Below are positions 1 through 8,756 of a stretch of 64,000 nt of DNA, one piece after another. The notes beneath the pieces are model-generated. The model was not told the DNA's origin. It did not search any database and worked only from the letters and a program-made list of their open reading frames with translations. The number at the start of each line of letters is the position of its first letter. The stretch's first letter is position 1. This DNA is from Vibrio tapetis subsp. quintayensis (lineage in GTDB: Bacteria; Pseudomonadota; Gammaproteobacteria; Enterobacterales; Vibrionaceae), in NCBI RefSeq assembly GCF_030409945.1, contig NZ_JAUFQV010000012.1:1-64000 (forward strand), given 5' to 3'. The position numbers and the translations under genes were made by a program.

Positions 1-8
1 TTGCAATG

Positions 9-93
9 ACAAAGTCGCTTGGTAATTAAGGTACGACAGAATCGCTCGGTGATCACAGGCGAGTTACGCACTCGCTGAGAAGTCTCTGGACAT
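9..93. repeat. Degenerate 27-30 bp tandem repeats
   Basis: Three imperfect units begin near 9, 36 and 66. Each starts ACA/ACG and carries a TCGCT core; the first two also share GGT(A/G)AT. Read in one frame the units would give (T)KSLGN, TESLGD and THSLRS, but stop codons interrupt them, so this is not a continuous gene. Origin unknown. It lies at the window edge and may continue upstream. Confidence 0.4.
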
Positions 94-252
94 AAAAGAG
101 TCAGCACTCTTGCTAAATTAGCAGTTGTCAATTTACCTCGGATATATCAAAGTTGCTTGCCTTGAGAAAAACCTCAATGCAGTGTGTCCTTCAAATCTAT
201 TTAATAAGGTGGCTTCGGGCGTATTTACATTCGGGATTCAACACCTTAATAC

Positions 253-1227
253 TTAGCCCAGTTGAGGCTTAGTATTGAACTTACTGAATACCATTTTTGA
301 AGTCTGAGCAACTGTTCTTTGATTGTAAGCAGATAAAAGTTCTTCATTGTCGACTTCGAGTCTTAAGTTTATTTTTTGAGGCATTGATTTAAACATTTCA
401 ATAATCCGCTCGTTATTATGCAGTGGATGCTCCGAGAGAGCAGTTGTCACATCGGTAAAAGCAAAAGCTATATGTGATTTATAGTCCAAATTGAACTCAT
501 AATTAATGCAACTTTCCGACGAGTCAAACTTGTTAAACCCTCTATCAGATAATAGAACTGGTTGGCCTCTAGAATATGTGCACACAAATACTTGTATATG
601 ATGAATAGGATTTTCATAGAAACTCTTCACTACAGACTCAAGTAAATTAACTCCTTCGTTATCTCGGACATATAGCAGTAAATACAGAATTTTCAACCAT
701 GTTAAATACTCGCTTTCTGCGATTTCATAACGTTCACATACAGCCCCCATATGTGGTTTAACTTCAGTATCGATCTTTGAATAGATTTCTTTCAGTTCAA
801 CATCGGTAGGGTAATAGTTTGAAAACTGGCTGAAAATTTGAAGGGTTTCTTTTATAGTGAACGGATTTCGTAATGTATTTAAAAATTTCAGCACAAAAAT
901 ACGTTGAACCTCTTCAGCGATATCAGAGGAACCATTTTCTACTTTTGAAATCAGACTGGTAACCCAACTCTCAATCTCCGATTCATAGCGTCCAAATTCA
1001 GATTCAAAGTTAAGACGCGCTTTATCCTCCAAAATACTGAAGCTGTACAGATCAAGAGCGGATAAAGTCGACTCAATCTTCAACAGTTTAGGAAGTCCCA
1101 ACTTGTCATCGCCATCTACTTCAAAACCATATATCTTTTGCTTCTTTTTTCCCGCAGAGGGATTCATAGCATTCAACCGCTGCTCTGCCTGCGATAAATA
1201 GTGTTGATTCTTAGTATAATTCTTCAT
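253..1227 (-). CDS. Hypothetical protein with DUF4238-like N-terminus
   Basis: This 324-residue soluble protein has no signal peptide or membrane segment. Residues 8-13 read QHYLSQ, which resembles the QHYVPQ-type start of DUF4238 proteins, a family of unknown function often found in accessory and defence-rich regions; the rest was not recognised. It is rich in Ser, Glu and aromatic residues and its DNA is more AT-rich than the genes further right, which fits an acquired gene. An imperfect stem (AATACTAAGCC/GGCTAAGTATT on the coding strand, about 249-275) spans the stop codon. The ATG at 1227 follows an AGAGGAAATAT context, a plausible ribosome binding site. Function cannot be assigned; the DUF4238 link is weak because it rests on one short motif. 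Confidence 0.6.
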   Translation of the reverse strand: MKNYTKNQHYLSQAEQRLNAMNPSAGKKKQKIYGFEVDGDDKLGLPKLLKIESTLSALDLYSFSILEDKARLNFESEFGRYESEIESWVTSLISKVENGSSDIAEEVQRIFVLKFLNTLRNPFTIKETLQIFSQFSNYYPTDVELKEIYSKIDTEVKPHMGAVCERYEIAESEYLTWLKILYLLLYVRDNEGVNLLESVVKSFYENPIHHIQVFVCTYSRGQPVLLSDRGFNKFDSSESCINYEFNLDYKSHIAFAFTDVTTALSEHPLHNNERIIEMFKSMPQKINLRLEVDNEELLSAYNQRTVAQTSKMVFSKFNTKPQLG

Positions 1228-1876
1228 ATTTCCTCTGGTTTACAATAGCTAGTTAATAGGTGTAAGTCCTTGATTAAACATGGTTCCCCCCCCTCTTACC
1301 ATGCTTTCTGTAGGTGGCACTAGCACCTTTATTAAAATAATCAGTCAGATAATGCGCATACTGCCAATAATACTGAAAGTAGGCCACAACTTGTAGAAAG
1401 AATGAATTATTCGTTTTTTTTTCTCTTTTTAATAGCGAATGGGACGAGTCTGTTTTTTAGCTAATTCATAAGATTATCTATAGCAAAAATAGGTCAAAAC
1501 AAATATTAAAGAATGGGTTCTCAGATAATGGCTAACTCATCTCGGGGCAAAAATGAGTTATAAATTACTTCAAATCAGTGAATGTACCCACTTCGTATTA
1601 CTTGACTGGCTCATGATCACAAGGAACCCCCTAATTTCTCTTGGCTCCCACTTAGGAAAGCCATCAACTGAAATTGACTGCAATGGTTTCGAACCGCTGT
1701 TGAAATTGCGCTGAATTACAATGCAACAAACACTGGAGGAGGGGGAGATTTAAAAGCGAATGAACCTTACGCATTTTATAGTATCAGATCTCCATACTAT
1801 TTGGTGTGTGTCTGTTTAAAGCCAAAAGAAAAGTCTTGTAAGTAAGTTCGCGGTTCTGATGAACATTTAGTCTCAA
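1228..1876. other. Long non-coding, AT-rich gap
   Basis: About 650 bases with no intact gene of normal size. It contains an uninterrupted run of C near 1285-1292, T-rich tracts near 1417-1435, and two short overlapping reading frames at 1553-1845 described separately. No tRNA, attachment-site duplication or complete insertion-sequence end was recognised. Confidence 0.5.
1553..1845 (+). pseudogene. Possible frameshifted gene remnant
   Basis: Two short frames join end to end with a frame change. The first, 1553-1714, starts with ATG and encodes 53 residues. The second is open from 1678 to the TAA at 1843-1845 and encodes a C-terminal-looking peptide containing TGGGGDLKANEPYAFYSIRS, but has no start codon of its own. 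The switch would lie between about 1678 and 1714. The sequence is not recognised and the codons could be fortuitous, so this is offered only as a candidate decayed gene beside the accessory gene to its left. Confidence 0.25.
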
Positions 1877-3187
1877 TTATTTTAAGAACCCTAAATCTTG
1901 AACCGAGAAATTAGCTAAGTTTGGAAAGATATAATTCATTGCACTTCCACTCTTTACTCCCATCCATTTTGCGACTGTCGCACCTATTTGCTCTACGGAA
2001 GTCGTCGGAATCATTCGCCCTTTATTAAAATCATTGTCGCCATCAAGGATTAACGATGGCCACTGTCCATATAACTGCCCACTGTTTAACGCACCGCCCA
2101 TTATTAGGTGATTACTTGCCCAGCCATGATCAGTTCCGGTGCCATTGCTCGCTAAGCGTCTACCAAAGTCAGACATGGTCATGGTTGTAACGTTATCACC
2201 CAGGCCTGATGCTTCCATTGACTGATTGAACGCCGCAAGCGACTGACTCAACGCGCTCATTAATTCCGCATGCTTATCCAATTGATTGGCGTGTGTATCA
2301 AAACCGCCTAAGCCGACAAAATAAACTTGCCTTTGGTGGCCTAACTGATCGCTCGACTTAATCAATCGCGCGACTGTATGTAGCTGATGACTTAAAGATA
2401 TATCAGGAAAATGACCTTCTTCCGGGATAGAATCAATTGCCGTTGCAAGTGTATCTCGTATGGAAATTGAATCACTCTTTACACGATCGAACTCTCGTCC
2501 AAACGCGGCCAAAGGGGATAAGTTTATCACCTGATCAAAGCTCTTTCGGCGCTGAGTGTTGTTGATGGCATTCATTTTAGGGAGTGATGATGCATTAATA
2601 AGATTAGCAGTATAGTCGCTACCATTTAGTAACTGGGCATATCCATTGAGGCTAAACGTTGGGCTAATGGCGTTAGCATCGCTACTCAGTACATCCATTA
2701 ATCGCCCGGCCCAACCTAACGTTGTGCTACTGCCAGACCAACCGCGTTGCCATTCAGTTTGTTGTGAATTGTGAGAGAACAAGAATGGCGGCATCGCGTG
2801 CGTTCCATCCTGTAACCCTGCCTTCGTTGAAGGTTCAATTAATACACCGCTGTTTGCAATAGCGACCATTTTGCCGCTATTAAAAAGACTTTGAACTTCC
2901 ACCATTGATGGGTGTAAACCCAATGTCAGATCTGCCCCTGAATTCAACGATAAAGGCAGTAATGACGCTTGGGGGATAGCGATGTCTGGACGCGCCGTAG
3001 CGTATTCATCATAGCGTGCATTATTGTTGGGTATCAACATGTTAAAGCCATCATTCCCGCCAAACAAAAACACACAAACCAGCGCTTTATAATCGTTATT
3101 TGGCAGGGCATGTGCAGAGCCGGTGCCCATCACTGATACCACCGGTGTTGAGGCCATAGCCGCTAATAGTTGACGACGTGAAATCAT
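1877..3187 (-). CDS. DUF1501 protein, Tat-exported
   Basis: This 436-residue protein begins with a twin-arginine-type signal (SRRQLL at residues 3-8, hydrophobic core, Ala-rich cleavage region near residue 27), so it is probably exported folded. The FGGNDGFNML segment near residue 42 and the SDFGRR...TDHGWASNHLIMGG region in the C-terminal third are hallmarks of DUF1501, a family distantly related to alkaline phosphatase/sulfatase-fold proteins and of unproven function. It overlaps the upstream DUF1800 gene by four bases (ATGA), so the two are translationally coupled. DUF1800-DUF1501 pairs recur in many bacteria and are presumed to act together at the cell surface. Substrate unknown. Confidence 0.88.
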   Translation of the reverse strand: MISRRQLLAAMASTPVVSVMGTGSAHALPNNDYKALVCVFLFGGNDGFNMLIPNNNARYDEYATARPDIAIPQASLLPLSLNSGADLTLGLHPSMVEVQSLFNSGKMVAIANSGVLIEPSTKAGLQDGTHAMPPFLFSHNSQQTEWQRGWSGSSTTLGWAGRLMDVLSSDANAISPTFSLNGYAQLLNGSDYTANLINASSLPKMNAINNTQRRKSFDQVINLSPLAAFGREFDRVKSDSISIRDTLATAIDSIPEEGHFPDISLSHQLHTVARLIKSSDQLGHQRQVYFVGLGGFDTHANQLDKHAELMSALSQSLAAFNQSMEASGLGDNVTTMTMSDFGRRLASNGTGTDHGWASNHLIMGGALNSGQLYGQWPSLILDGDNDFNKGRMIPTTSVEQIGATVAKWMGVKSGSAMNYIFPNLANFSVQDLGFLK

Positions 3188-4905
3188 TGGGTCAATTCCT
3201 CAATATGAAACTCTTGGCTTGTTACGACAATATAAATTGCATTGCGGACCTTTAAACTTTGCTGAGTATCTCGATGACTTTCTAATGACTCCAATACGAT
3301 CGCTCTCAGAGGATTACTCATCCTTTGAGAAAGCAAGCGTCTCTCAATTTCAATGATCAATGCGTCGTGATCATTGGCGATCGCTTCTAAAGGCGCTGTA
3401 TTGATGACAATGCGATTTGGATTATCTTCTCCCTCGTAATTCGTTCTACTCGTTGCAGCCCAAAGCTGATTGTTGGTGAGAATGAAATTATTCCAGCTCA
3501 GTATCTCAAACTCGGGCGCAACATCATTTACGGCAGCTATCTCTCCATTTGGGGCGTAATCTGGAGAGAAAAAATTGAACACACTTGGCGAACCAAGTGG
3601 AGATTGCCCATAGGATCGAAACGTGTCGATGGAGTTATGAAAGCGGCCCGAAGGATCGGCGGATTTAGCCTCAAATGCGCGGAAAAAATTGGTCATCGCT
3701 ATTAAAGGTTCTTTCATCTTAACAGGCGAACGATCACCGCCACTAAGTGCCTCGCTGTCTGTTAGAATTCCGCGGATTACTGCTTTAAGATCCCCTCTTA
3801 CTCCTTCACCATTATCGGCGAATAGTGCACTAGTTCGGGAAACATAAGCTGGAGAAGGGTTCGACGTCACCAATCTTTGTATCAGGTGTTTACTGATCAG
3901 CGGAGCGGTATTCGGGTGATTAAGCAACATATCCATTGCCTGGGCCATATCTTGCTCGGCAGTTTGCCCTTGTGCAAATACTTTTCCCATCACCACCTTT
4001 TCTTTATCATCATGACGCTCAGGGTAAGCGACCATTGGCAAGAACCAATTCCCATCTTTAGAACCCCACGATGGTTTAGTTTTCTCAGCGATATGCCAAC
4101 CGGTAAAGACACGAGCAAGGTTTTCTATGTCATCTTGCGAGTAAGTTGGGATCCGTTGATTTTGAGCATCGAGTTTCGCCGTACCATCGGAGTTTAATTC
4201 ATAAAGCCCGATGCTAAACAACTGCATGACTTCACGTGCATAGTTTTCATCAGGGTAGCGATTATTCTTTGGGTCAGCCTTTTGATTAGCCATCATTGAC
4301 AAGTAATCACCCATTGCGGCATGAAGCGTCACTGATTCAATTAGATCACGATAATTGCCAAAAGCATGGGTGATGAGCATGTCGTAGTAGTCGGTCATCT
4401 CTAGTGGGCGTCCTCCCAAGCTCGCGCCATACCGTGAAATCACGAAAATTTCACTCAATGCAAACGCGACACGCTGTCGTAATTGATCCGGCGCATTTAG
4501 GCTGACATCCCACCAAACGGCCACGCGATCCGCTTGGTTGTAGCTGTCTCTGCCTTCTGCCAGTGGGTACGTTTTCAGGCGTGTTGAGTGCAAACTTGGT
4601 GCGATAGAAAACTGTTTATCTAGCCAAGCGACGTAGCCTAAGCTTGCCAATTCTTGATAAGAGTCCGGCTTCGGACCAAATGTGGACCGATAGAGAAGGT
4701 CATAACGCTGAGCTTGTGTCAGGGAAGCTGGCTCAGGAATATCACCCTGTTCTGAACCACTATCATCTCCTCCGCCACATGCCATGAGCAGTGAGAGGCT
4801 AGCGAAGCAGATACTCAATTTGTAGCCATAACGCTTTAATATAGAAAACAACTCAGCAACCTTATACAGCAGGTGATTTTTCCGCACACTAACGAATATC
4901 ATCAT
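3184..4905 (-). CDS. DUF1800 lipoprotein
   Basis: This 573-residue protein carries a long basic N-terminus and then a lipobox (SLLMAC, Cys43) followed by GGGDDSGS, typical of an outer-membrane-facing lipoprotein linker. The N-region before the hydrophobic core is unusually long at about 30 residues, so translation could begin at an internal non-ATG codon. DUF1800 signatures are clear: DENYAREVMQLFSIG near residue 220 and FTGWHI near residue 267. It is the first gene of the two-gene operon with the DUF1501 protein and is transcribed away from glgC. Biochemical function is unknown; pairing with DUF1501 suggests one extracytoplasmic system. Confidence 0.88.
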   Translation of the reverse strand: MMIFVSVRKNHLLYKVAELFSILKRYGYKLSICFASLSLLMACGGGDDSGSEQGDIPEPASLTQAQRYDLLYRSTFGPKPDSYQELASLGYVAWLDKQFSIAPSLHSTRLKTYPLAEGRDSYNQADRVAVWWDVSLNAPDQLRQRVAFALSEIFVISRYGASLGGRPLEMTDYYDMLITHAFGNYRDLIESVTLHAAMGDYLSMMANQKADPKNNRYPDENYAREVMQLFSIGLYELNSDGTAKLDAQNQRIPTYSQDDIENLARVFTGWHIAEKTKPSWGSKDGNWFLPMVAYPERHDDKEKVVMGKVFAQGQTAEQDMAQAMDMLLNHPNTAPLISKHLIQRLVTSNPSPAYVSRTSALFADNGEGVRGDLKAVIRGILTDSEALSGGDRSPVKMKEPLIAMTNFFRAFEAKSADPSGRFHNSIDTFRSYGQSPLGSPSVFNFFSPDYAPNGEIAAVNDVAPEFEILSWNNFILTNNQLWAATSRTNYEGEDNPNRIVINTAPLEAIANDHDALIIEIERRLLSQRMSNPLRAIVLESLESHRDTQQSLKVRNAIYIVVTSQEFHIEELTQ

Positions 4906-4982
4906 TTACAGCAATCTAACCCGATATAAATTGTGCGACGGGTTCATATTTGACAATGAGTCATCAGTATAACTCACGAAAA

Positions 4983-4998
4983 TGCACTGTTTTGGTGC
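4983..4998. promoter_or_regulatory. NtrC-like dyad
   Basis: TGCACTGTTTTGGTGC contains GCAC-N7-GTGC, the spacing and arms of enterobacterial NtrC sites such as those before glnA. It lies in the divergent region between the DUF1800 gene and glgC. I did not find a convincing -24/-12 sigma-54 promoter next to it, so the assignment is tentative. Confidence 0.25.
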
Positions 4999-5165
4999 CC
5001 TGATGTAGGCATATGCTCCCAAATTTAGTGCAGGAATTAATTTAATTTGACTAAAAGATATAAAAATCAATGCATTACAAAATGGTCTAATTCTTGATAC
5101 AGGTATAAGTAGCTACAGGTTTGAGTACCCCCTTAAACATATAATCAAAATCAAGGATGATGACC

Positions 5166-6383
5166 ATGCAAGATGCACTCACGATAATACTTGCTGGAGG
5201 TATGGGTTCCCGCCTATCTCCGCTTACCGATAATCGAGCGAAGCCAGCCGTACCATTTGGCGGGAAGTACCGTATCCTTGATTTTACTTTGTCTAACTGC
5301 CTCCACTCGGGTTTGAGGCGTGTACTGGTGCTTACTCAGTATAAGTCCCATTCGCTACAAAAACATCTTAGGGATGGCTGGTCTATCTTCAATCCTGAGC
5401 TTGGCGAATACATTACCGCTGTGCCACCACAAATGCGTAAAGGTGAAAATTGGTATGAAGGCACGGCAGATGCTATCTACCAAAACTTATGGTTACTTGA
5501 CCGAAGTGAAGCCGAATATGTCGTTGTGTTGTCCGGCGATCATATCTACCGGATGGACTATGAGCCGATGCTGGCTCAGCATAAAAAAACAGGGGCGGAT
5601 CTCACCATCGCTTGTATGGAAGTGCCGATTCAAGAAGCGAGCGCTTTTGGCTGCGTTGGCATCGATAGCGAGCGAAAAATCGTAGCGTTCGAAGAAAAGC
5701 CAGAAAACCCGCCGGCAACACCGAACGACGAAACCCAAAGCTTAGCGTCAATGGGGATCTACATATTCTCGATGGACACGCTGGTTGAAAGTTTGGAACT
5801 CGATGCGAGTAATGACTTGTCTAGCCATGATTTCGGCAAAGACATCATTCCAAAGCTCATCGATAAACAGTCTGTCTACGCGTACCAATTTGGCGACACA
5901 CAAGGCCGTGTTAGCCGGGATACCTATTGGCGAGATGTAGGGACTATCGATTCATTTTATCAAGCAAACATGGATCTGCTCGAACCTGTTCCGCCCATTG
6001 ATCTTTATCAGCCAAATTGGCCAGTAAGAACCTATGAGCACCAATATCCACCTGCACGAACCGTGTCTTCAGATACCGGAAATGAGGGGATTTTTATTAA
6101 CTCGATCATTGCTAATGGAGTCGTCAACTCCGGAGGGTCGGTTCACCATTCCATTCTATCTGCAAATGTGAGAATTAATGACGGGGTAACCATCGCCGAT
6201 TCAATTCTATTTGACGGCGTTCAGGTAGGGGAGAACACCCAGCTTCAAAACTGCATCGTGGATAAACACGTGGTGATCCCACCCAATACGAGAATTGGCT
6301 TCAACCCAATGGTAGATGCACAGCGTTTTCATATTTCTGAAAGTGGGGTTGTGGTTATCCCTGAAAGCTACCATTTCGATTGA
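5166..6383 (+). CDS. glgC: Glucose-1-phosphate adenylyltransferase
   Basis: GlgC makes ADP-glucose from ATP and glucose 1-phosphate, the committed step of bacterial glycogen synthesis. The N-terminal nucleotidyltransferase domain shows GGMGSRLSPLTDNRAKPAVP, GDHIYRMDY with the catalytic Asp, EEKP and YWRDVGTIDSF. A C-terminal left-handed beta-helix region follows, ending in VVVIPESY. The sequence matches the second GlgC type found in Vibrio (MQDAL... start). Three ATGs are available at 5157, 5160 and 5166; AAGGA ends at 5157, so only the ATG at 5166 has proper spacing (8 bases), giving 405 residues. The gene is monocistronic: no other glycogen gene is adjacent, and a terminator follows. Confidence 0.96.
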   Translation: MQDALTIILAGGMGSRLSPLTDNRAKPAVPFGGKYRILDFTLSNCLHSGLRRVLVLTQYKSHSLQKHLRDGWSIFNPELGEYITAVPPQMRKGENWYEGTADAIYQNLWLLDRSEAEYVVVLSGDHIYRMDYEPMLAQHKKTGADLTIACMEVPIQEASAFGCVGIDSERKIVAFEEKPENPPATPNDETQSLASMGIYIFSMDTLVESLELDASNDLSSHDFGKDIIPKLIDKQSVYAYQFGDTQGRVSRDTYWRDVGTIDSFYQANMDLLEPVPPIDLYQPNWPVRTYEHQYPPARTVSSDTGNEGIFINSIIANGVVNSGGSVHHSILSANVRINDGVTIADSILFDGVQVGENTQLQNCIVDKHVVIPPNTRIGFNPMVDAQRFHISESGVVVIPESYHFD

Positions 6384-6449
6384 TTTCAAAGGCCTTAAAC
6401 GGTCAGTGAAATGAATGTTAAGTATGAACAATTCCGTTCAGCGGCTTGT

Positions 6450-6490
6450 AAGGCCTGAATTCGATGCACTATCGAAGTCAGGCCTTTTAT
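6450..6490 (+). terminator. Rho-independent terminator after glgC
   Basis: AAGGCCTGA pairs with TCAGGCCTT, with a nested TTCGAT/ATCGAA stem around a GCACT loop, followed by TTTTATTT. Confidence 0.85.
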
Positions 6491-6521
6491 TTGGTCTGAA
6501 TTCGCTCTCCCACCATATTGA

Positions 6522-6537
6522 TAACCTTTTAGTTACC
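6522..6537 (+). promoter_or_regulatory. 11-bp-spaced TAACC/TTACC direct repeat
   Basis: TAACC at 6522 and TTACC at 6533 are exactly one helical turn apart, the arrangement used by OmpR-family regulators. It lies about 60 bases before the first gene of the two-component locus. The same motif recurs at 10102-10128 before the second transcription unit, so both are candidate operators for the regulator encoded at 8082-8756. Confidence 0.4.
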
Positions 6538-6594
6538 CTTCTACTCTTACACTTCTCCTGATAACGACAATAATTAAGTGACATAGGAGAAGAG

Positions 6595-7167
6595 ATGAAA
6601 CTATTTACATCGCTACTAACCACCATGATCATCGCAGGCGCTATTTGGGGAGCGGTATTGATGCAACCCGTAATGGCCGAAAATTCATCAGATACAGAGG
6701 TGTCAAAAAATGCAGAGAAAACGTCGGCTAAACTTCAGGTTACGAAACAGGCACAGAATAAAAGCAAAACGTATATCCGCAGCGTCGTAAGCCAATCCAT
6801 CTCTTTAGATGCGGTGGCAGGGCTTTGGCTAGAGTTTGAAGATAAGATCATTCAACAAAAAGACTTGCCTGACACTCTTGACCGCTTGATCGTTATCTAT
6901 CAGAGCATCAATAAAGACTTTAGTCACGCAACGGTGACCATTGGTTTCCCTGTCGAGGCGAGCATTCAGAAAGATGGCTATATTGAACTTATCTCCAGCG
7001 AACAGGGGCAGCCGTTATTGGCTCGTGGCAAGCATGGTAAGGCAGAAATAGCCAGCGCATGGGAGGGCATTAATTTTCGAAAACCCGTGGAAGCGATAAT
7101 AGAAACGCATTACCTCAACGCATTAGGGCAAGAAGAATCTAGCCAGCTAGTGGTTCACTATAAGTAA
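6595..7167 (+). CDS. Exported GyrI-like/effector-binding-fold protein
   Basis: This 190-residue protein has a signal peptide (MKLF start, hydrophobic to about residue 22, cleavage near VMA-EN) and a Ser/Lys-rich linker. From residue 70 the pattern AGLWLEFEDKI...LPDTL...VIYQSI..DF...TVTIGFPVEA resembles the GyrI-like small-molecule-binding fold found in AraC-type effector domains; that similarity is my inference from motif spacing. Such a domain in the periplasm is unusual and suggests ligand or lipid binding. It has a good ribosome binding site (GGAGAAG) and lies 20 bases before the hydroxylase gene, so it leads the operon. It could sense or carry the substrate of the membrane enzyme next door. 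Function unproven. Confidence 0.75.
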   Translation: MKLFTSLLTTMIIAGAIWGAVLMQPVMAENSSDTEVSKNAEKTSAKLQVTKQAQNKSKTYIRSVVSQSISLDAVAGLWLEFEDKIIQQKDLPDTLDRLIVIYQSINKDFSHATVTIGFPVEASIQKDGYIELISSEQGQPLLARGKHGKAEIASAWEGINFRKPVEAIIETHYLNALGQEESSQLVVHYK

Positions 7168-7187
7168 TGATGCATAGGAGGTAAATT

Positions 7188-8075
7188 ATGGATTTTATGT
7201 CTCAAACGCTATCTGAAATGTCTATCATCTTCACTGAAGCATGGGTAGATGAGTATTTTATGTTGGTAGCGGCGGCGATATTTTTGATTGAGCTAATTCG
7301 CTATGCGTTTAAGAAGCAGCTGAATTGGAACCTCATCGGCGACAGCCTTACAAACTTGGTCACGCTGTGCTTTTTGCTGGTCACGCTTTTTTTAGTTGGT
7401 CTGATGTATGTTGGGGTATTTACCTACTCCTATGAACATTTTAGCTTAACTCAGCTACCAATAACGGGCTGGACAGTACTCGGCTGCTTGATCTTAGCTG
7501 ACCTCGCTTACTATTGGGAGCACCGGTTTCTTCACAGTAACGGCCTAGCGTGGGGGACCCACTCCGTTCACCACAGTTCGCCTTACTTTAACATCTCGGT
7601 CGCTTATCGTTTTGGCCCACTTGATTGGTTTTTCCCGTTCTTCTTTCACTTGCCTTTGATCTTGATGGGCTTTAACCCATTTGTTGTTTTGATGTGCGAG
7701 ACATTGGTTCAACTGTACCAAACCCTATTGCATACCGAGATGGTAAAGAAGTTTCCACGGCCGATTGAGGCGGTGTTTAATACCCCGTCACATCACAGAG
7801 TGCATCATGCCACCAATAAGCGATATTTGGATAAGAACTACGCTGGCATACTGATCATTTGGGATAGGATGTTTGGCACCTTTGTGCGAGAAGACGAAAA
7901 GGTAAAATATGGTGTTTACCCACGGATTAATTCGGTCAATCCATTTAAAGTGTATTTCGATGGTTACGTGAAACTAGGGCAACAAATTTGGCATGCACCA
8001 AACTGGGCTTATCGACTGCGATTACTCGTTAAGCCTCCGATTTGGGCGTGGCAACAAAAACAGAAAAGGAAATAG
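7188..8075 (+). CDS. Fatty acid hydroxylase/sterol desaturase-family membrane enzyme
   Basis: This 295-residue multi-pass inner-membrane protein of the FA_hydroxylase superfamily has the eight-histidine di-iron ligand set: H112xxxH116, H125xxH128H129 and H202H203xxH206H207, plus His182. Four or more hydrophobic segments surround them. Family members use O2 and a di-iron centre to hydroxylate, desaturate or cleave lipid chains, or the ether bond of alkylglycerols. The substrate here is not evident. A strong GGAGG site precedes the ATG. It lies six bases before the response regulator gene, so enzyme and signalling pair are co-transcribed. Confidence 0.9.
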   Translation: MDFMSQTLSEMSIIFTEAWVDEYFMLVAAAIFLIELIRYAFKKQLNWNLIGDSLTNLVTLCFLLVTLFLVGLMYVGVFTYSYEHFSLTQLPITGWTVLGCLILADLAYYWEHRFLHSNGLAWGTHSVHHSSPYFNISVAYRFGPLDWFFPFFFHLPLILMGFNPFVVLMCETLVQLYQTLLHTEMVKKFPRPIEAVFNTPSHHRVHHATNKRYLDKNYAGILIIWDRMFGTFVREDEKVKYGVYPRINSVNPFKVYFDGYVKLGQQIWHAPNWAYRLRLLVKPPIWAWQQKQKRK

Positions 8076-8081
8076 CAACGA

Positions 8082-8756
8082 ATGAGCATTAGCGTCCTAC
8101 TTATCGAAGACGACAAAGATCTTGCGGAGGCCATCAGTGATTATATGGAGCTGGATGGCTTCGAATTTGACTTTGCTTACAACGGGCTCGCTGGCCGCGA
8201 CCTAGCGTTGAGCAATCACTATGACATCATCTTGACCGATCTTAATATGCCGAAGATGGATGGCATTGATGTTTGTCAGTCGTTGCGAGATAAAGGGGTC
8301 ACTACGCCTATCCTCATGCTGACTGCCAGAGATACCCTAAATGACAAGTTAACGGGTTTTGCGGCGGGTTCGGACGATTACTTGGTCAAACCGTTTGCGA
8401 TGGAGGAGCTCAAAGTTCGCCTATTAGCCTTATCAAGGCGAGCGAAAGGCGTCGTGACGCGTTTGAGTATCGGCGACTTGACGCTAGATTTGGATAGGCA
8501 CCAAGCCATGCGATCAGGGCAGTCACTCAAAATGCCGCCTGTATGTTGGAAAATGCTGGTGTGCCTAATGCAAAACAGCCCGAACGTTGTGAGTAAAACA
8601 AAGTTAGAAGATGAAGTGTGGGGTGACGCACTTCCTAGTGCTGATAGCTTAAAGGTCCACCTATTCAAGTTACGACAAGCGGTTGATGCCTCTTTTGACA
8701 CTAAGCTCATTCACACCGTTCACGGAGTCGGCATTGTCATCAGAGAGGGGCAATAA
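8082..8756 (+). CDS. OmpR-family response regulator
   Basis: This 224-residue protein has an N-terminal receiver domain with the acidic pair near residues 10-12, the phospho-acceptor Asp53 in LTDLNMP, and Lys in YLVKPFA. The C-terminal winged-helix DNA-binding domain ends in HTVHGVGIVIREGQ. The kinase gene starts directly after its stop codon, so the two form a cognate pair. The likely targets are its own operon and the next unit, judged from the 11-bp-spaced TAACC repeats at 6522 and 10102. Close in type to PhoP/QseB regulators, but no specific orthologue was recognised. Confidence 0.93.
   Translation: MSISVLLIEDDKDLAEAISDYMELDGFEFDFAYNGLAGRDLALSNHYDIILTDLNMPKMDGIDVCQSLRDKGVTTPILMLTARDTLNDKLTGFAAGSDDYLVKPFAMEELKVRLLALSRRAKGVVTRLSIGDLTLDLDRHQAMRSGQSLKMPPVCWKMLVCLMQNSPNVVSKTKLEDEVWGDALPSADSLKVHLFKLRQAVDASFDTKLIHTVHGVGIVIREGQ

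Noticed and set aside
9..93. CRISPR array
   Set aside because: Units are degenerate, contiguous and not separated by unique spacers; no cas genes nearby.
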